A stretch of DNA of 64,000 nucleotides from Bacillota bacterium (GCA_017626845.1 JAGAHX010000024.1:19457-83456), one strand, 5' to 3'; numbered from the stretch's first letter, positions 15,988-24,728 are shown. A program made the numbers and translations. The notes: generated by a model not told the origin, from the letters alone.

Positions 15988-17202
15988 ATGGAAAAGATCA
16001 AAATGACGACTCCGCTGGTCGAAATGGACGGCGACGAAATGACCCGGATCATCTGGAAGATGATCAAGGACGAACTGCTCGAACCCTTCGTGGACCTGAA
16101 GACCGAATACTACGATCTGGGCCTGATGGAAAGAGACAAGACGAAGGATCAGATCACCAAGGATGCAGCCAACGCCTGCAGAAAGTACGGCGTCGGCGTC
16201 AAGTGCGCCACCATCACCCCCAACGCCCAGAGAATGACCGAATACAACCTCACCGAGATGTGGAAGAGCCCCAACGGCACCATCCGTGCCATCATGGACG
16301 GCACCGTGTTCCGCGCTCCCATCCTGGTAGACTTCATCAAGCCGGTCGTCAAGAACTGGAAAAAGCCCATCACCATCGCACGTCATGCCTACGGCGACAT
16401 CTATAAGGCGGTAGACTACAGAGTTCCTGAAAAGGGCCAGGCTAAGATCTCCTTCAAGGGCGAATCCGGCGAGGAATGGGAATCCGTCGTTTACGACTTC
16501 GAGTGCCCGGGCGTGCTGCAGGGTCTGTACAACAAGGATTCCTCCATCGAATCCTTCGCCCACAGCTGCTTCAAGTATGCCATCAACACCAAGCAGAGCC
16601 TGTGGTTCTCCACCAAGGACACCATCTGCAAGAAGTACGACGGCCAGTTCAAGGCGATCTTCCAGCAGGTCTACGAAGAGCACTACAAGGAAGAGTTCGA
16701 AAAGCTGGGTCTGGAATACTTCTACACCCTGATCGACGACGCCATTGCACGGGTCATCCGCAGCGAAGGCGGCTACATCTGGGCTTGCAAGAACTACGAC
16801 GGCGACGTCATGAGCGACATGGTCTCCACCGCCTTCGGTTCTCTGGCCATGATGACCTCCGTGCTGTGCAGCCCGGACGGCAAGTTCGAGTACGAAGCGG
16901 CCCACGGCACCGTCACCCGCCACTACTACAAGTACAAGGAGACTGGCGAGATGACCTCCACCAACCCCATGGCGACGATCTTCGCCTGGAGCGGCGCACT
17001 GCGTAAGCGCGGCGAGATGGACGGCCTGGCCGATCTGCAGAACTTCGCGGATCAGCTGGAAGGCGCCTGCTTCGACACCCTGTACAGCGGCATCATGACG
17101 AAGGACCTGGTGGGTCTGGCAGAAGGCATCGACGCCAAGGCCGTTACCACCGACAAGTTCATCGCAGAGATCAGAAAGAATCTCGAAAAGAGACTCGCAT
17201 AA
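15988..17202 (+). CDS. icd: NADP-dependent isocitrate dehydrogenase
   Basis: 404 residues with the eukaryote-like (subfamily II) NADP-IDH signature: N-terminal VEMDGDEMTRIIW, the substrate-binding SPNGTIR, and late YEAAHGTVTRHY and TSTNPMATIFAW. The enzyme interconverts isocitrate and 2-oxoglutarate plus CO2 with NADP(H) in the cytoplasm. A GAGGAGG ribosome binding site lies before the ATG. Its place between aconitase and citrate lyase subunits lets carbon pass between citrate and 2-oxoglutarate. It could run in the reductive direction (2-oxoglutarate to citrate, then cleavage to oxaloacetate and acetate) or serve glutamate synthesis; the sequence cannot decide. Confidence 0.95.
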   Translation: MEKIKMTTPLVEMDGDEMTRIIWKMIKDELLEPFVDLKTEYYDLGLMERDKTKDQITKDAANACRKYGVGVKCATITPNAQRMTEYNLTEMWKSPNGTIRAIMDGTVFRAPILVDFIKPVVKNWKKPITIARHAYGDIYKAVDYRVPEKGQAKISFKGESGEEWESVVYDFECPGVLQGLYNKDSSIESFAHSCFKYAINTKQSLWFSTKDTICKKYDGQFKAIFQQVYEEHYKEEFEKLGLEYFYTLIDDAIARVIRSEGGYIWACKNYDGDVMSDMVSTAFGSLAMMTSVLCSPDGKFEYEAAHGTVTRHYYKYKETGEMTSTNPMATIFAWSGALRKRGEMDGLADLQNFADQLEGACFDTLYSGIMTKDLVGLAEGIDAKAVTTDKFIAEIRKNLEKRLA

Positions 17203-17213
17203 GGAGAAGTTTC

Positions 17214-17507
17214 ATGAAATTGATTCATAAAGCGATGGCCGGCACCATGGAGTCTTCGGACATCATGGTCACCATCGAACCGAAAGAAGAGGGCGGCATC
17301 CAGCTGGAACTCACCAGCTCCGTGATGCAGCAGTTCGGCCGGCAGATCGAGGCGGTCATCCGGGAGACCCTGAAGGGCCTGGGCGTGGAGAACGCAATGG
17401 TGACCGCAGCAGACAAGGGCGCCCTGGACTGCACCATCAAGGCAAGAGTCAACTGCGCGGCGTTCCGTGCAGCGGACAGCGAAGAGTACGTATGGGAGGC
17501 GAAATAA
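17214..17507 (+). CDS. citD: citrate lyase acyl carrier protein (gamma subunit)
   Basis: 97 residues, the normal CitD length. The AGTMESSD motif contains Ser14, the residue that carries the phosphoribosyl-dephospho-CoA prosthetic group in known CitD proteins. A GGAGAAG site precedes ATG 17214. CitD moves acetyl and citryl thioesters between the alpha and beta subunits. The citE start lies 1 bp after its stop, so synthesis is coupled. The group must be attached by CitX and made by CitG; both functions are in the fusion gene at 24795. Confidence 0.95.
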   Translation: MKLIHKAMAGTMESSDIMVTIEPKEEGGIQLELTSSVMQQFGRQIEAVIRETLKGLGVENAMVTAADKGALDCTIKARVNCAAFRAADSEEYVWEAK

Positions 17508-17508
17508 C

Positions 17509-18405
17509 ATGAGAGAAAAGAAACGCCTCAGAAGATCCATGATGTTCGTGCCCGGCAACAACCCCGGCATGATCCGCGACTGCCACATCTACGGCTCCGA
17601 CTCCGTGATGTTCGACCTGGAAGACTCCGTCTCCATCATGGAGAAGGATGCGGCCAGATTCCTGGTCTACCAGGCGCTGCACGACCTGAAGTACGGCAAG
17701 AAGGAGCTGGTCGTCCGCATTAACGACCTGAATTCCGGCCTGGGCGTAAAGGACCTGGAAGCCATCGTAAGAGCCGGCGTCCACGTGGTAAGACTGCCGA
17801 AGACCGACTCCGCCCAGGACGTGATCGACTGCGAAAAGGAGATCGCCCGCATCGAAGAGCAGGCCGGCATTCCCGTAGGCACCACCCTGATGATGGCTGC
17901 CATCGAGAGCGCCAACGGCGTGCTGAACGCCAGAGAGATCGCCCACGCGTCCGACCGTCTGATCGGTATCGCCCTGGGCGCGGAAGACTACGTAACGGAC
18001 CTGAAGACCACGAGAAGCGACGGCATCGAGCTGCTGTTCGCCCGCTGCATGATCCTGAACGCAGCCAGATCCGCCGGCATCGACGCGCTGGATACGGTCT
18101 ACTCCGACGTCAACAACGAAGAGGGCTTCATCGCGGAAGCGACCCTCATCAAGAAGCTGGGCTTCGATGGCAAGTCCGTCATCAACCCGCGCCAGATCGA
18201 GCCGCTGCACAAGGTTTTCATGCCCAGCGAAAAGGACCTGAAGAAGGCCCAGGCGGTCATGGGTGCCTACGAAGAAGCGATGGCCAAGGGTTCCGGCGTC
18301 GTTGCCCTCAACGGCAAGATGATCGACAAGCCCGTCGTCATCCGCGCGCAGAGACTGCTGGAGCTCAACGAGCTGGCAGGCGTCAGAGAAGTGGAGGAGA
18401 TTTAA
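17509..18405 (+). CDS. citE: citrate lyase beta subunit (citryl-ACP lyase)
   Basis: 298 residues from ATG 17509, with GGGAGG about 10 nt upstream inside the end of citD. The family pattern is clear: RRSMMFVPGNNPGM at the start, FDLEDSV (Mg-binding acidic residues), VVRINDLNS, and IALGAEDYVTDL in the second half. CitE cleaves citryl-ACP into oxaloacetate and acetyl-ACP. It is placed 1 bp after citD and 1 bp before citF, the usual DEF order. Confidence 0.95.
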   Translation: MREKKRLRRSMMFVPGNNPGMIRDCHIYGSDSVMFDLEDSVSIMEKDAARFLVYQALHDLKYGKKELVVRINDLNSGLGVKDLEAIVRAGVHVVRLPKTDSAQDVIDCEKEIARIEEQAGIPVGTTLMMAAIESANGVLNAREIAHASDRLIGIALGAEDYVTDLKTTRSDGIELLFARCMILNAARSAGIDALDTVYSDVNNEEGFIAEATLIKKLGFDGKSVINPRQIEPLHKVFMPSEKDLKKAQAVMGAYEEAMAKGSGVVALNGKMIDKPVVIRAQRLLELNELAGVREVEEI

Positions 18406-18406
18406 G

Positions 18407-19945
18407 ATGGCAGAAAAGAGTTTTGATTTTGCACAGATCCCTCACATCGCAGAGATCGCCTGCAACGGAGAATTCAAGGCGGCAAAGGCACGCAACACCG
18501 CCACCTTCGCCGAGAAGTTCGAGCATAAGAACAAGGTCGTCGACAGCCTGGAGGAAGCCATTAAGCTCTCCGGCTTAAAGGACGGCGACACCATCAGCTT
18601 CCACCATCATTTCCGCAACGGCGACCACATCATCAACCAGGTCGTCGACAAACTGGCGGAGATGGGCTTTAAGAACCTGACCCTGGCATCCAGCTCCCTG
18701 GCTGCGGTCCACGCCCCCCTGATCGAACACATCAAGGCCGGCGTCATCACCCACATCGAGACCTCCGGCATGCGGGGCGAACTGGCAGAGGCCGTTTCCC
18801 GCGGCCTGATGGACTTCCCTGTGGTGTTCCGCTCCCACGGCGGAAGAGGCGAGGCGGTCACCTCCGGCGAGCTCCACATCAACGTGGCGTTCCTGGGCGC
18901 TCCGTCCTGCGACCCCTTCGGCAATGCCAACGGCTACAGCAGAGATGACGAGGATTCCATCATGTGCGGCTCCATGGGCTACGCCCGTCCGGACGCCCAC
19001 ATGGCGGATACCACCATCATCATCACGAACAACCTGGTGAAGTTCCCGAACACGCCTTGCGCCATCCCCGAATCCGACGTGGATTACGTGGTGGTCGTGG
19101 ACGACATCGGCGATCCCAAGGGCATCATGAGCGGCGCCACCCGCTACACGAAGAACCCGAAGGAGCTCATCATCGCAAAGACTGCGGCGGAAGTTGTCAA
19201 GGCTGCCGGCTACGTCTACGACGGATTCTCCATGCAGATGGGTTCCGGCGGCGCTTCCCTGGCCACGGCCAGATACCTGCGCCAGATGATGATCGACGAA
19301 GGCATCAAGTGCCGGTTCGCGCTGGGCGGCATCACCGGCCAGATCACGGCCATGCACGAGGAGGGCCTCATCGAGAAGGTTCTGGACGTGCAGTCCTTCG
19401 ACCTGGACGCTGCCAAGTCCTTAAAGCACAACCACTTCCATCAGCAGATCGATGCGCCGACCTACGCTTCCTACAGAAGGGAAGCGGCCGTCAACCAGCT
19501 GGACTTCGTCATCCTGTCCGCTCTTGAAGTGGATACGGACTTCAACGTCAACGTCCTTACCGGTTCTGACGGGGTCATCCGCGGCGCCATCGGCGGCCAT
19601 CCCGACACCGCAGAGGGTGCGGCTCTGTCCGTCATCGTCTGCCCGCTCACGAGAGGCCGCATTCCCTGCGTGGTTCCCAAGGTCAACACCGTCGTGACCC
19701 CGGGCAGCGTCGTGGACGTGGTCATTACGGACCAGGGCGTGGCTGTGAACCCGAACAGACCGGAGGTTGCCGAAAAGCTCGTCGCTGCCGGCATTCCCGT
19801 GGTCTCCATCGAGAGCCTGGCGGAGCGCGCAGAGCACATCGTCGGCAAGCCCGATCCCATCAAGTTCAAGGATAAGATCGTAGCCGTCGTCATGTACCGC
19901 GACAACACCGTCATCGACGTCGTAAGACAGATCGACGAGGACTAA
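18407..19945 (+). CDS. citF: citrate lyase alpha subunit (citrate:acetyl-ACP transferase)
   Basis: 512 residues, the usual CitF size. It shows the CoA-transferase-like fold motifs DGDTISFHHHFRNGD near residue 50, NVAFLGAPSCDPFGNANG around 165 and HPDTAEGA near 400. CitF exchanges acetate for citrate on the carrier protein. Its start is 1 bp after the citE stop, and a strong terminator follows at 19962, closing the hydratase-icd-citDEF transcription unit. The acetate:citrate lyase ligase CitC, needed to activate the complex, is not in this window. Confidence 0.95.
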   Translation: MAEKSFDFAQIPHIAEIACNGEFKAAKARNTATFAEKFEHKNKVVDSLEEAIKLSGLKDGDTISFHHHFRNGDHIINQVVDKLAEMGFKNLTLASSSLAAVHAPLIEHIKAGVITHIETSGMRGELAEAVSRGLMDFPVVFRSHGGRGEAVTSGELHINVAFLGAPSCDPFGNANGYSRDDEDSIMCGSMGYARPDAHMADTTIIITNNLVKFPNTPCAIPESDVDYVVVVDDIGDPKGIMSGATRYTKNPKELIIAKTAAEVVKAAGYVYDGFSMQMGSGGASLATARYLRQMMIDEGIKCRFALGGITGQITAMHEEGLIEKVLDVQSFDLDAAKSLKHNHFHQQIDAPTYASYRREAAVNQLDFVILSALEVDTDFNVNVLTGSDGVIRGAIGGHPDTAEGAALSVIVCPLTRGRIPCVVPKVNTVVTPGSVVDVVITDQGVAVNPNRPEVAEKLVAAGIPVVSIESLAERAEHIVGKPDPIKFKDKIVAVVMYRDNTVIDVVRQIDED

Positions 19946-19961
19946 GGCTGAAAGAGCAAAG

Positions 19962-19997
19962 AAAAAAGAGGGTGCCTGCGAGGGCATCCTCTTTTTT
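19962..19997 (+). terminator. rho-independent terminator after citF
   Basis: GAGGGTGCC (19968-19976) pairs with GGCATCCTC (19983-19991) with one G-U pair, flanked by A6 on the left and T6 on the right. Confidence 0.92.
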
Positions 19998-20004
19998 GGT
20001 GCAG

Positions 20005-20032
20005 TTGACATTTCCCGTCTCTTTGCTAAACT
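20005..20032 (+). promoter_or_regulatory. promoter of the ECF sigma region operon
   Basis: TTGACA at 20005-20010, a 16-bp spacer and TAAACT at 20027-20032, directly after the citF terminator and 30 bp before the ATG at 20062. Confidence 0.6.
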
Positions 20033-20061
20033 GCAGATAACGAGAACTTGGAAGGAAAACG

Positions 20062-20241
20062 ATGAAAAACGACAAGATCAGAAAGGCGTTAAACATCCTG
20101 CTTGCCATTGCAGTGTTCGGGGCCTGGGGACAGATGGTGTTCTCCGGCGGCGGCACACTGGGGGATTCGGGCCTGAGCGGCCTGATCGCCGTCTCTCTGG
20201 GACTGGGATGGATCTTTCGGAAAGCGAGGCTTGGCAGATGA
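20062..20241 (+). CDS. small membrane protein (59 aa)
   Basis: A 59-residue protein with a good ribosome binding site (GGAAGGA, 20050-20056) and a charged start followed by two hydrophobic stretches: about residues 11-26 (ILLAIAVFGAWGQMVF) and 43-55 (LSGLIAVSLGLGWIF). It ends in Arg/Lys, so a two-pass inner-membrane peptide is likely. Its stop overlaps the start of the next gene (ATGA), so the two are translationally coupled. No family is recognised. Confidence 0.65.
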   Translation: MKNDKIRKALNILLAIAVFGAWGQMVFSGGGTLGDSGLSGLIAVSLGLGWIFRKARLGR

Positions 20242-21113
20242 AACCAAGGACGAAACAACTGATCGCTGCGGGTGCTGTTTTTGTTCTGCTTTTGTTTGGG
20301 ACTCGTTTTCTCCCGCGCCGTCTGGACAAGGCGGTCTGGACCCATAAGAGCGATCCGAAACATGTTACCATCATCAACTACGATGCAGGCAGACCGCCTG
20401 CTGTAGGGGTCACGCTGACAGAAGAACGAAGCGCGGAGGTGATGGAGCAGCTCGCATCTTTGCACGGCCGGTACTCGGGGACGGAGGCGGAAGTTAGCCC
20501 GGAATACGAGAATGCGAATTATCTGATCCGCTTTGAGACCACGGAACTGGATGAACCGAATTATATCGGCGAAAGCGGATTCGCCGTGGTAGGCAAAAAC
20601 AACGATCTGACCGTCGGGCTGGATGATGGGAAAACGGCCATCTACAAGCTGGGCGAAGCGGATCATCAGGGTCTATGCGATCTCTGCGACTCCTATCTCG
20701 ATCCGGAGGGGGGATACCCGGGACTTGCGTTCCTGCAGGAGTTCTTCTCCGTGAAACGGGACGGCCGCTGGAGCATCTGGGAGTCGGCGCTGCTTTCTTC
20801 TTATTCCGGGGCAATGGCGGAAGCGATCGAATCCTACCACGAAGGCCTGGCGCCTTATGTAACGGCAGAGATCCTCAAACGGATCGAACTGGGCCGCTAC
20901 CTGTCCCGCATGGAGCTCTCCTGCATGGCGGAAGCGCAAAACTGGCAGATCGTCATCATCCGCATGGACGAAAAGTCCGTACCCGGCAGCTACAACTACT
21001 GGGTCGATCTGCAAAGTACGGAAGAGCCCGCCGTTTACAAGACTTTCTCCGGCAGCTACGTGGTGAACAAAGAAGGCCTGGTGAGCAATTTCTTTATCGA
21101 TCTGGAAGAATAA
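20238..21113 (+). CDS. membrane-anchored protein of unknown function
   Basis: 291 residues from ATG 20238, which overlaps the upstream stop as ATGA; an ATG at 20208 in the same frame is less likely because it lies deep in the preceding gene. Residues 7-23 form a single hydrophobic anchor (QLIAAGAVFVLLLFGTR). The rest is hydrophilic and probably extracytoplasmic, with many acidic residues and a central helical part. No enzyme motif was found. It is coupled to a 59-residue membrane peptide and lies upstream of a sigma/anti-sigma pair, so an envelope-sensing role is possible but unproven. Confidence 0.75.
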   Translation: MKPRTKQLIAAGAVFVLLLFGTRFLPRRLDKAVWTHKSDPKHVTIINYDAGRPPAVGVTLTEERSAEVMEQLASLHGRYSGTEAEVSPEYENANYLIRFETTELDEPNYIGESGFAVVGKNNDLTVGLDDGKTAIYKLGEADHQGLCDLCDSYLDPEGGYPGLAFLQEFFSVKRDGRWSIWESALLSSYSGAMAEAIESYHEGLAPYVTAEILKRIELGRYLSRMELSCMAEAQNWQIVIIRMDEKSVPGSYNYWVDLQSTEEPAVYKTFSGSYVVNKEGLVSNFFIDLEE

Positions 21114-21117
21114 TTTT

Positions 21118-21148
21118 CATTCCCATGTCGCATTCCGGCATGGGAATG
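21118..21148. repeat. perfect 10-bp inverted repeat before the sigma gene
   Basis: CATTCCCATG (21118-21127) and CATGGGAATG (21139-21148) with an 11-nt loop. There is no T-run after it, so it may be an operator or an mRNA hairpin between the membrane protein and sigma genes rather than a terminator. Confidence 0.5.
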
Positions 21149-21181
21149 CGTATATATGGGTGAAAGGGAAACGATAGCCCC

Positions 21182-21712
21182 ATGCTGCAGCTCTATCTGT
21201 CGCTCCTGGATACGCAGGCGGAAAAGGACAAGTTCATAACGCTTTACGAGTCCTACCGGGACCTGATGTTCTACGTGGCAGGCCGCTACCTGGGCAGCGA
21301 TGCGGATAAGGAGATCGCGGTGGATGGGGCGCTGCACGTACTTTTGGGGGTTCTGGATAAGATCGATGACCCGCAGAGCGCCAAAACGAAAAATCTGGTC
21401 TGCCTGATCGTAAAGCATAAATGCATAGACCTGCTGCGCCGGAAGGGCGGCACAGTGGAGGAAGATTGGGAAGCGATCGCAGAGCAGGCTGAGTCAGGGA
21501 CGGATCCTGTGCAGGGATCCATGGAAAACAGTCTGACGGATGCCATCCTGTCCATGAGCGAGACCGGCCGGGAATTTCTGATCCTGCGGTATTACCACGG
21601 CTACTCAACGGCGGAGATCGCAGATCTGTTGGGAGTCGGACGAGACGCGGCACGGAAAAGACTGGAGCGGGCGAAAGCGGAATTGAAGGGGATCTTGGAG
21701 GCGGACCGATGA
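21182..21712 (+). CDS. ECF-type RNA polymerase sigma factor
   Basis: 176 residues with the two-domain ECF layout. The region 2 part is at about 15-85 (FITLYESYRDLMFYVAGRYL, LVCLIVKHKCIDLLRR). The region 4 helix-turn-helix is at about 125-170 (EFLILRYYHGYSTAEIADLLG, DAARKRLERAKAEL). It directs RNA polymerase to a specific promoter set, usually envelope stress genes. Its stop overlaps the next start by 4 bp (ATGA at 21709), the common arrangement with an anti-sigma factor. No ECF-type -35/-10 pair was recognised upstream. Confidence 0.9.
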   Translation: MLQLYLSLLDTQAEKDKFITLYESYRDLMFYVAGRYLGSDADKEIAVDGALHVLLGVLDKIDDPQSAKTKNLVCLIVKHKCIDLLRRKGGTVEEDWEAIAEQAESGTDPVQGSMENSLTDAILSMSETGREFLILRYYHGYSTAEIADLLGVGRDAARKRLERAKAELKGILEADR

Positions 21713-22419
21713 GCAAAAAGGAAACGGCGGTCGAACTGACTGCCGCAGGAAAACTCTATACGTTCTCCGATCTGGCACTGGCCTGCGAAGCTGCGGCTGC
21801 AGCCGCAACGGATCTGCCGGACATTCTGCCTGCTGCAAGCGTTTCCGAAGAGTTTGCTGCGGGGGTGCGGCGGATGCACAGCGCCTACCGCAGAAAGCTG
21901 CTGCGGGCAAAGATCCTTCATACGGCAGCGGGCATCGCGCTGGCGCTGCTGTTTACGTTTTCTGCGGTCATCACGACCAACGCCAATGCCAGGGAAGCGT
22001 TCCTCACCTGGTGGACGGCGACCGTTCCTGGCAGCACGGCTTACTGGTTCGAATCGGATGCCGGAAAAGCTTCCGGACGGTACGGACTTGGATGGATCCC
22101 GGAAGGTATGACGATAACGCAGCAGACAGAAAGCGAGGACTTTGGCAGCACGGTCTTCGAAGGCGGCGGTCATCTGCTGGTCTTCGAGTATTTCCTTGGC
22201 GAAGGAAGCGGTGCTTACCAGGTCTTCGGCGCATCGCAAGGCGTTCCGGCGGAGATCGGCGGTCTCGCCGGCCGGCTATATGCGGAGGATGGACGGGTCA
22301 ACCTGATCTGGGCGGACGAAACGAAAGGAGTCGTCTTTACCATCAGCTCGGATCTGGATGCGCAGACGGTGCTGCGCGCGGCGGAGAGCGTTCGTGAAGG
22401 GGGCCCGGAAGGGGAATAA
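21709..22419 (+). CDS. DUF4367-type membrane protein, probable anti-sigma factor
   Basis: 236 residues. The first ~65 residues are cytoplasmic and Ala-rich. One membrane segment follows at about 71-87 (AGIALALLFTFSAVITT), and the outer part matches the DUF4367 pattern (GWIPEGM, TVFEGGGHLLVFEY, YAEDGRVNLIWADE), found behind ECF sigma genes in Firmicutes. It probably holds the sigma factor at the membrane and releases it on an envelope signal. The 4-bp overlap with the sigma gene supports this. No classical zinc anti-sigma motif is visible. Confidence 0.78.
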   Translation: MSKKETAVELTAAGKLYTFSDLALACEAAAAAATDLPDILPAASVSEEFAAGVRRMHSAYRRKLLRAKILHTAAGIALALLFTFSAVITTNANAREAFLTWWTATVPGSTAYWFESDAGKASGRYGLGWIPEGMTITQQTESEDFGSTVFEGGGHLLVFEYFLGEGSGAYQVFGASQGVPAEIGGLAGRLYAEDGRVNLIWADETKGVVFTISSDLDAQTVLRAAESVREGGPEGE

Positions 22420-22432
22420 AGGGAGAAAGATC

Positions 22433-24022
22433 ATGAAAAGAACGATTATACTTATCATCGCAGTCCTGGCCGTCTGCACGGCAGCGGTCTATGCGGCGGT
22501 AGCGGGGGCTGCCGCAAAACCGGTGCTGTCCTTCGACGGCAGGACGGCGCTGTGCCGGTTCAGCCTGTCCGCTTCCGGCGATCCGCTGAAGGCTGTTTTG
22601 GAACTGCGGTGCGAAGGAAAGCTCATCAAGTCCTGGGAGGCGGACGGCGAAGGCTATCTGCTGCTGGAGGGCACCGCCCGCGTGACCCCGGGAGAGACCT
22701 ACGAGCTTTCCGCCGGCGGCGATATCGGCGGCAAGACTTTTAAGACGGTGACCGTCTCCGCCGTCTGTCCGGCCGGATCCGGCAATGCGCCGGTCTTCCT
22801 GGATCCGCAGCAGCGGGACTGGGAGAAGATCTCGGCAGTTGCGAAAACGCTGCTGAAACTGGAGGATCAGGAACAGCGCGATGCGCTGGAGCAGATGGGG
22901 CTAAAGCTGCCGCAAGCCTATGAGCAGGATGCGGATCTGGCAGCCAGAGTGCTCGCGCACCTTCTTGAAAACGCTGCGGGAGGCAATTGGGGCGCCTACG
23001 ACTACACGGAAATTGCGGAGCTTCAGGAGCGCGTCCTGGACGTGCTGGAAAACCAGCAAGGTCCTGCCAGAGAAGGATGTTACGAGGATAAAGCGGACTC
23101 GGAAGATCTGGCCGGCGATACCGGTCTTCCTGCCGATGCGCCTGATTTCGTATGGCCGCTGAAAGAGTTTACGATCACTGCCCGCTTTGTGTCGGATGCG
23201 TCCGGGATGCATACGGGGCTGGATCTGTCAGCAGATAAGGGCAGTCCAGTGCTGGCATCCGCTGCGGGCAAGGTCCTTTTCGCAGATTGGCTGGATTCGG
23301 CGCATGGGCTTACGGTGACGATCGATCACGGAAACGGCTATGAAACGCTCTACGCCCATTGCAGCGAGCTGTTCGTGAGCGAAGGAGAAGAAGTTCTGCA
23401 GGGACAGACGATCGCAAAAGTCGGCGCGACCGGCATGGCAACCGGTCCGCACTGCCACTTTGAGATCCGCAGAGACGGCGTTCCTGTGGATGCGGCTGAT
23501 TATCTGGTTCGCAGCATGGCCGGCGATTGGATCTCGGAATCGGTGTACGAAATGTATCCCGGCATTGCGAATATGGGTTTCGAGCGGAGCACGCAGGGTC
23601 TGATGGCCACGGGTCTGGACGCGGAATACGTGGAGTGGACGCCTGATGAGGATCGGATCGGCGGCGGATGGCTGCACTTTGTGAGCCCGCGGTTTGCACA
23701 TCCGTATTTTGAAGGGGTCACCGTCGAAGGATCTGCCCGGTGGGAGCCCGGCCCCTACAGCTTTTCCCAATACACGATGCTGTCCTTCATTTTTACCAAG
23801 AGCAGCGAGCCCGCCGGCGCCATAACCGGACCAACGATCAGCTGGCTGGTGGATTTAGCAGGCGACCGCGTCGTAAGCAGATCCGGGGAGCCCTGGGAAG
23901 GGGAGACGATCGAATTGACAGATAAAGATATCCTGCAGATCGCATCATACTTCAGCTTTGTGCTGAAAGGCGCGCAGGATGCCTGGGCGGAGCTCGCCGG
24001 GCAGCCGGACGAAATGAACTAA
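22433..24022 (+). CDS. M23 family metallopeptidase with N-terminal signal/anchor
   Basis: 529 residues from ATG 22433 (GGGAGAAAG upstream). Residues 4-27 are a signal peptide or anchor. Next comes a beta-rich region, then a helical segment (~115-220), then a LytM/M23 endopeptidase domain. That domain has zinc ligands His260 and Asp264 (HTGLD) and His342, and catalytic His340 (HCHFE), plus LYAHCS. The last ~150 residues are an extra domain of unknown type. M23 enzymes cut peptidoglycan cross-bridges outside the cell. It is likely the target gene of the preceding sigma/anti-sigma pair, 13 bp away. The TRP-like central region is not assigned. Confidence 0.85.
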   Translation: MKRTIILIIAVLAVCTAAVYAAVAGAAAKPVLSFDGRTALCRFSLSASGDPLKAVLELRCEGKLIKSWEADGEGYLLLEGTARVTPGETYELSAGGDIGGKTFKTVTVSAVCPAGSGNAPVFLDPQQRDWEKISAVAKTLLKLEDQEQRDALEQMGLKLPQAYEQDADLAARVLAHLLENAAGGNWGAYDYTEIAELQERVLDVLENQQGPAREGCYEDKADSEDLAGDTGLPADAPDFVWPLKEFTITARFVSDASGMHTGLDLSADKGSPVLASAAGKVLFADWLDSAHGLTVTIDHGNGYETLYAHCSELFVSEGEEVLQGQTIAKVGATGMATGPHCHFEIRRDGVPVDAADYLVRSMAGDWISESVYEMYPGIANMGFERSTQGLMATGLDAEYVEWTPDEDRIGGGWLHFVSPRFAHPYFEGVTVEGSARWEPGPYSFSQYTMLSFIFTKSSEPAGAITGPTISWLVDLAGDRVVSRSGEPWEGETIELTDKDILQIASYFSFVLKGAQDAWAELAGQPDEMN

Positions 24023-24087
24023 AAGAGAACTTTTCGGCGGGCTCAGCACACCGCCGTCCCCAACAGTGCAAAGAGGGTCCTCTTTTA

Positions 24088-24096
24088 TGGTATAAT
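24088..24096 (+). promoter_or_regulatory. extended -10 promoter after hairpin region
   Basis: TGGTATAAT (24088-24096) is an ideal extended -10 for the gene at 24131. The 60 bp before it contain GGCGG/CCGCC and AAAGAG/CTCTTT inverted repeats that probably terminate the upstream peptidase transcript. Confidence 0.6.
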
Positions 24097-24130
24097 CTAA
24101 AAAAATGCACTTTAGAAAGGCAAGGGCAAC

Positions 24131-24655
24131 ATGGCGACCGATTACAAGATCCCGGGAAGAAATGCAGAAATTTTAGATAAAGTAGATCCTAAACTGGTGG
24201 AAGAGGGGGCGAACGCCTTCGCGAACGAGCTGATGTGCTCCCAGTGCGCCTTTGTGCACGGCGCGAAGATGCTGGGCTTCAATGAGGAGCAGGCGCTTTT
24301 GACGGCCAGCGGCTTCGGCTGGGGCATGCAGCACGGCGAGCGCTGCGGAGCGGTCACCGGCAGTCTGATGGCCCTCGGCTTAAAATACGGCTACCGCAAC
24401 GCCGAAGAGTTCCCGAACTACCAGATCCTGAAGAAAAAGCAGGCGGAATTCGACCGGCGCTTCCTGGAGGGCGTAGGGGCGCTTACTTGCAAGGAGATCC
24501 TGAAGGGCAACTACGCCGTGGAACAGGAGCGCAAGGAGATCTACGACGAAAAGCGCTACGACGCCTGCGAGCAGGTGATGGGCTATGCCGTCAGCATCCT
24601 GGAAGACCTGCTGAACGACACATCGGATGATGCCTCGTTGATACACAAAGAATAG
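24131..24655 (+). CDS. C_GCAxxG_C_C family redox protein
   Basis: 174 residues with the diagnostic Cys pattern of this family: LMCSQCAFVHG early and GERCGAVTGSLMALG in the middle. A later Cys lies in LTCKEILKGNY and another in YDACEQVMGYAVSILED. The family is widespread in anaerobes and is thought to bind an Fe-S cluster or do redox chemistry; the role is not established. A GGCAAGG ribosome binding site is present. It has its own promoter and terminator, so it is monocistronic. Confidence 0.88.
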   Translation: MATDYKIPGRNAEILDKVDPKLVEEGANAFANELMCSQCAFVHGAKMLGFNEEQALLTASGFGWGMQHGERCGAVTGSLMALGLKYGYRNAEEFPNYQILKKKQAEFDRRFLEGVGALTCKEILKGNYAVEQERKEIYDEKRYDACEQVMGYAVSILEDLLNDTSDDASLIHKE

Positions 24656-24683
24656 ACACAAACGTCTGTTAAGACTCATAAAT

Positions 24684-24728
24684 GGCCTCGAGTGCGGCGT
24701 AATTGCGTTGCGCCACGGGGCTTTTTTT
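24684..24728 (+). terminator. terminator hairpin
   Basis: GCCTCG (24685-24690) pairs with CGGGGC (24716-24721), with further pairing of GGCG with CGCC inside, and seven T follow (24722-24728). Confidence 0.8.

Noticed and set aside
13783..16923. Very long minus-strand open frame (over 1000 codons) opposite the hydratase and isocitrate dehydrogenase genes
   Set aside because: It is a mirror of GC-rich codon use in two clearly conserved plus-strand enzymes and has no ribosome binding site or recognisable domain. Similar mirror frames occur opposite 2052-3653, 29579-32068, 41036-42424 and 59158-61131 and were left out.
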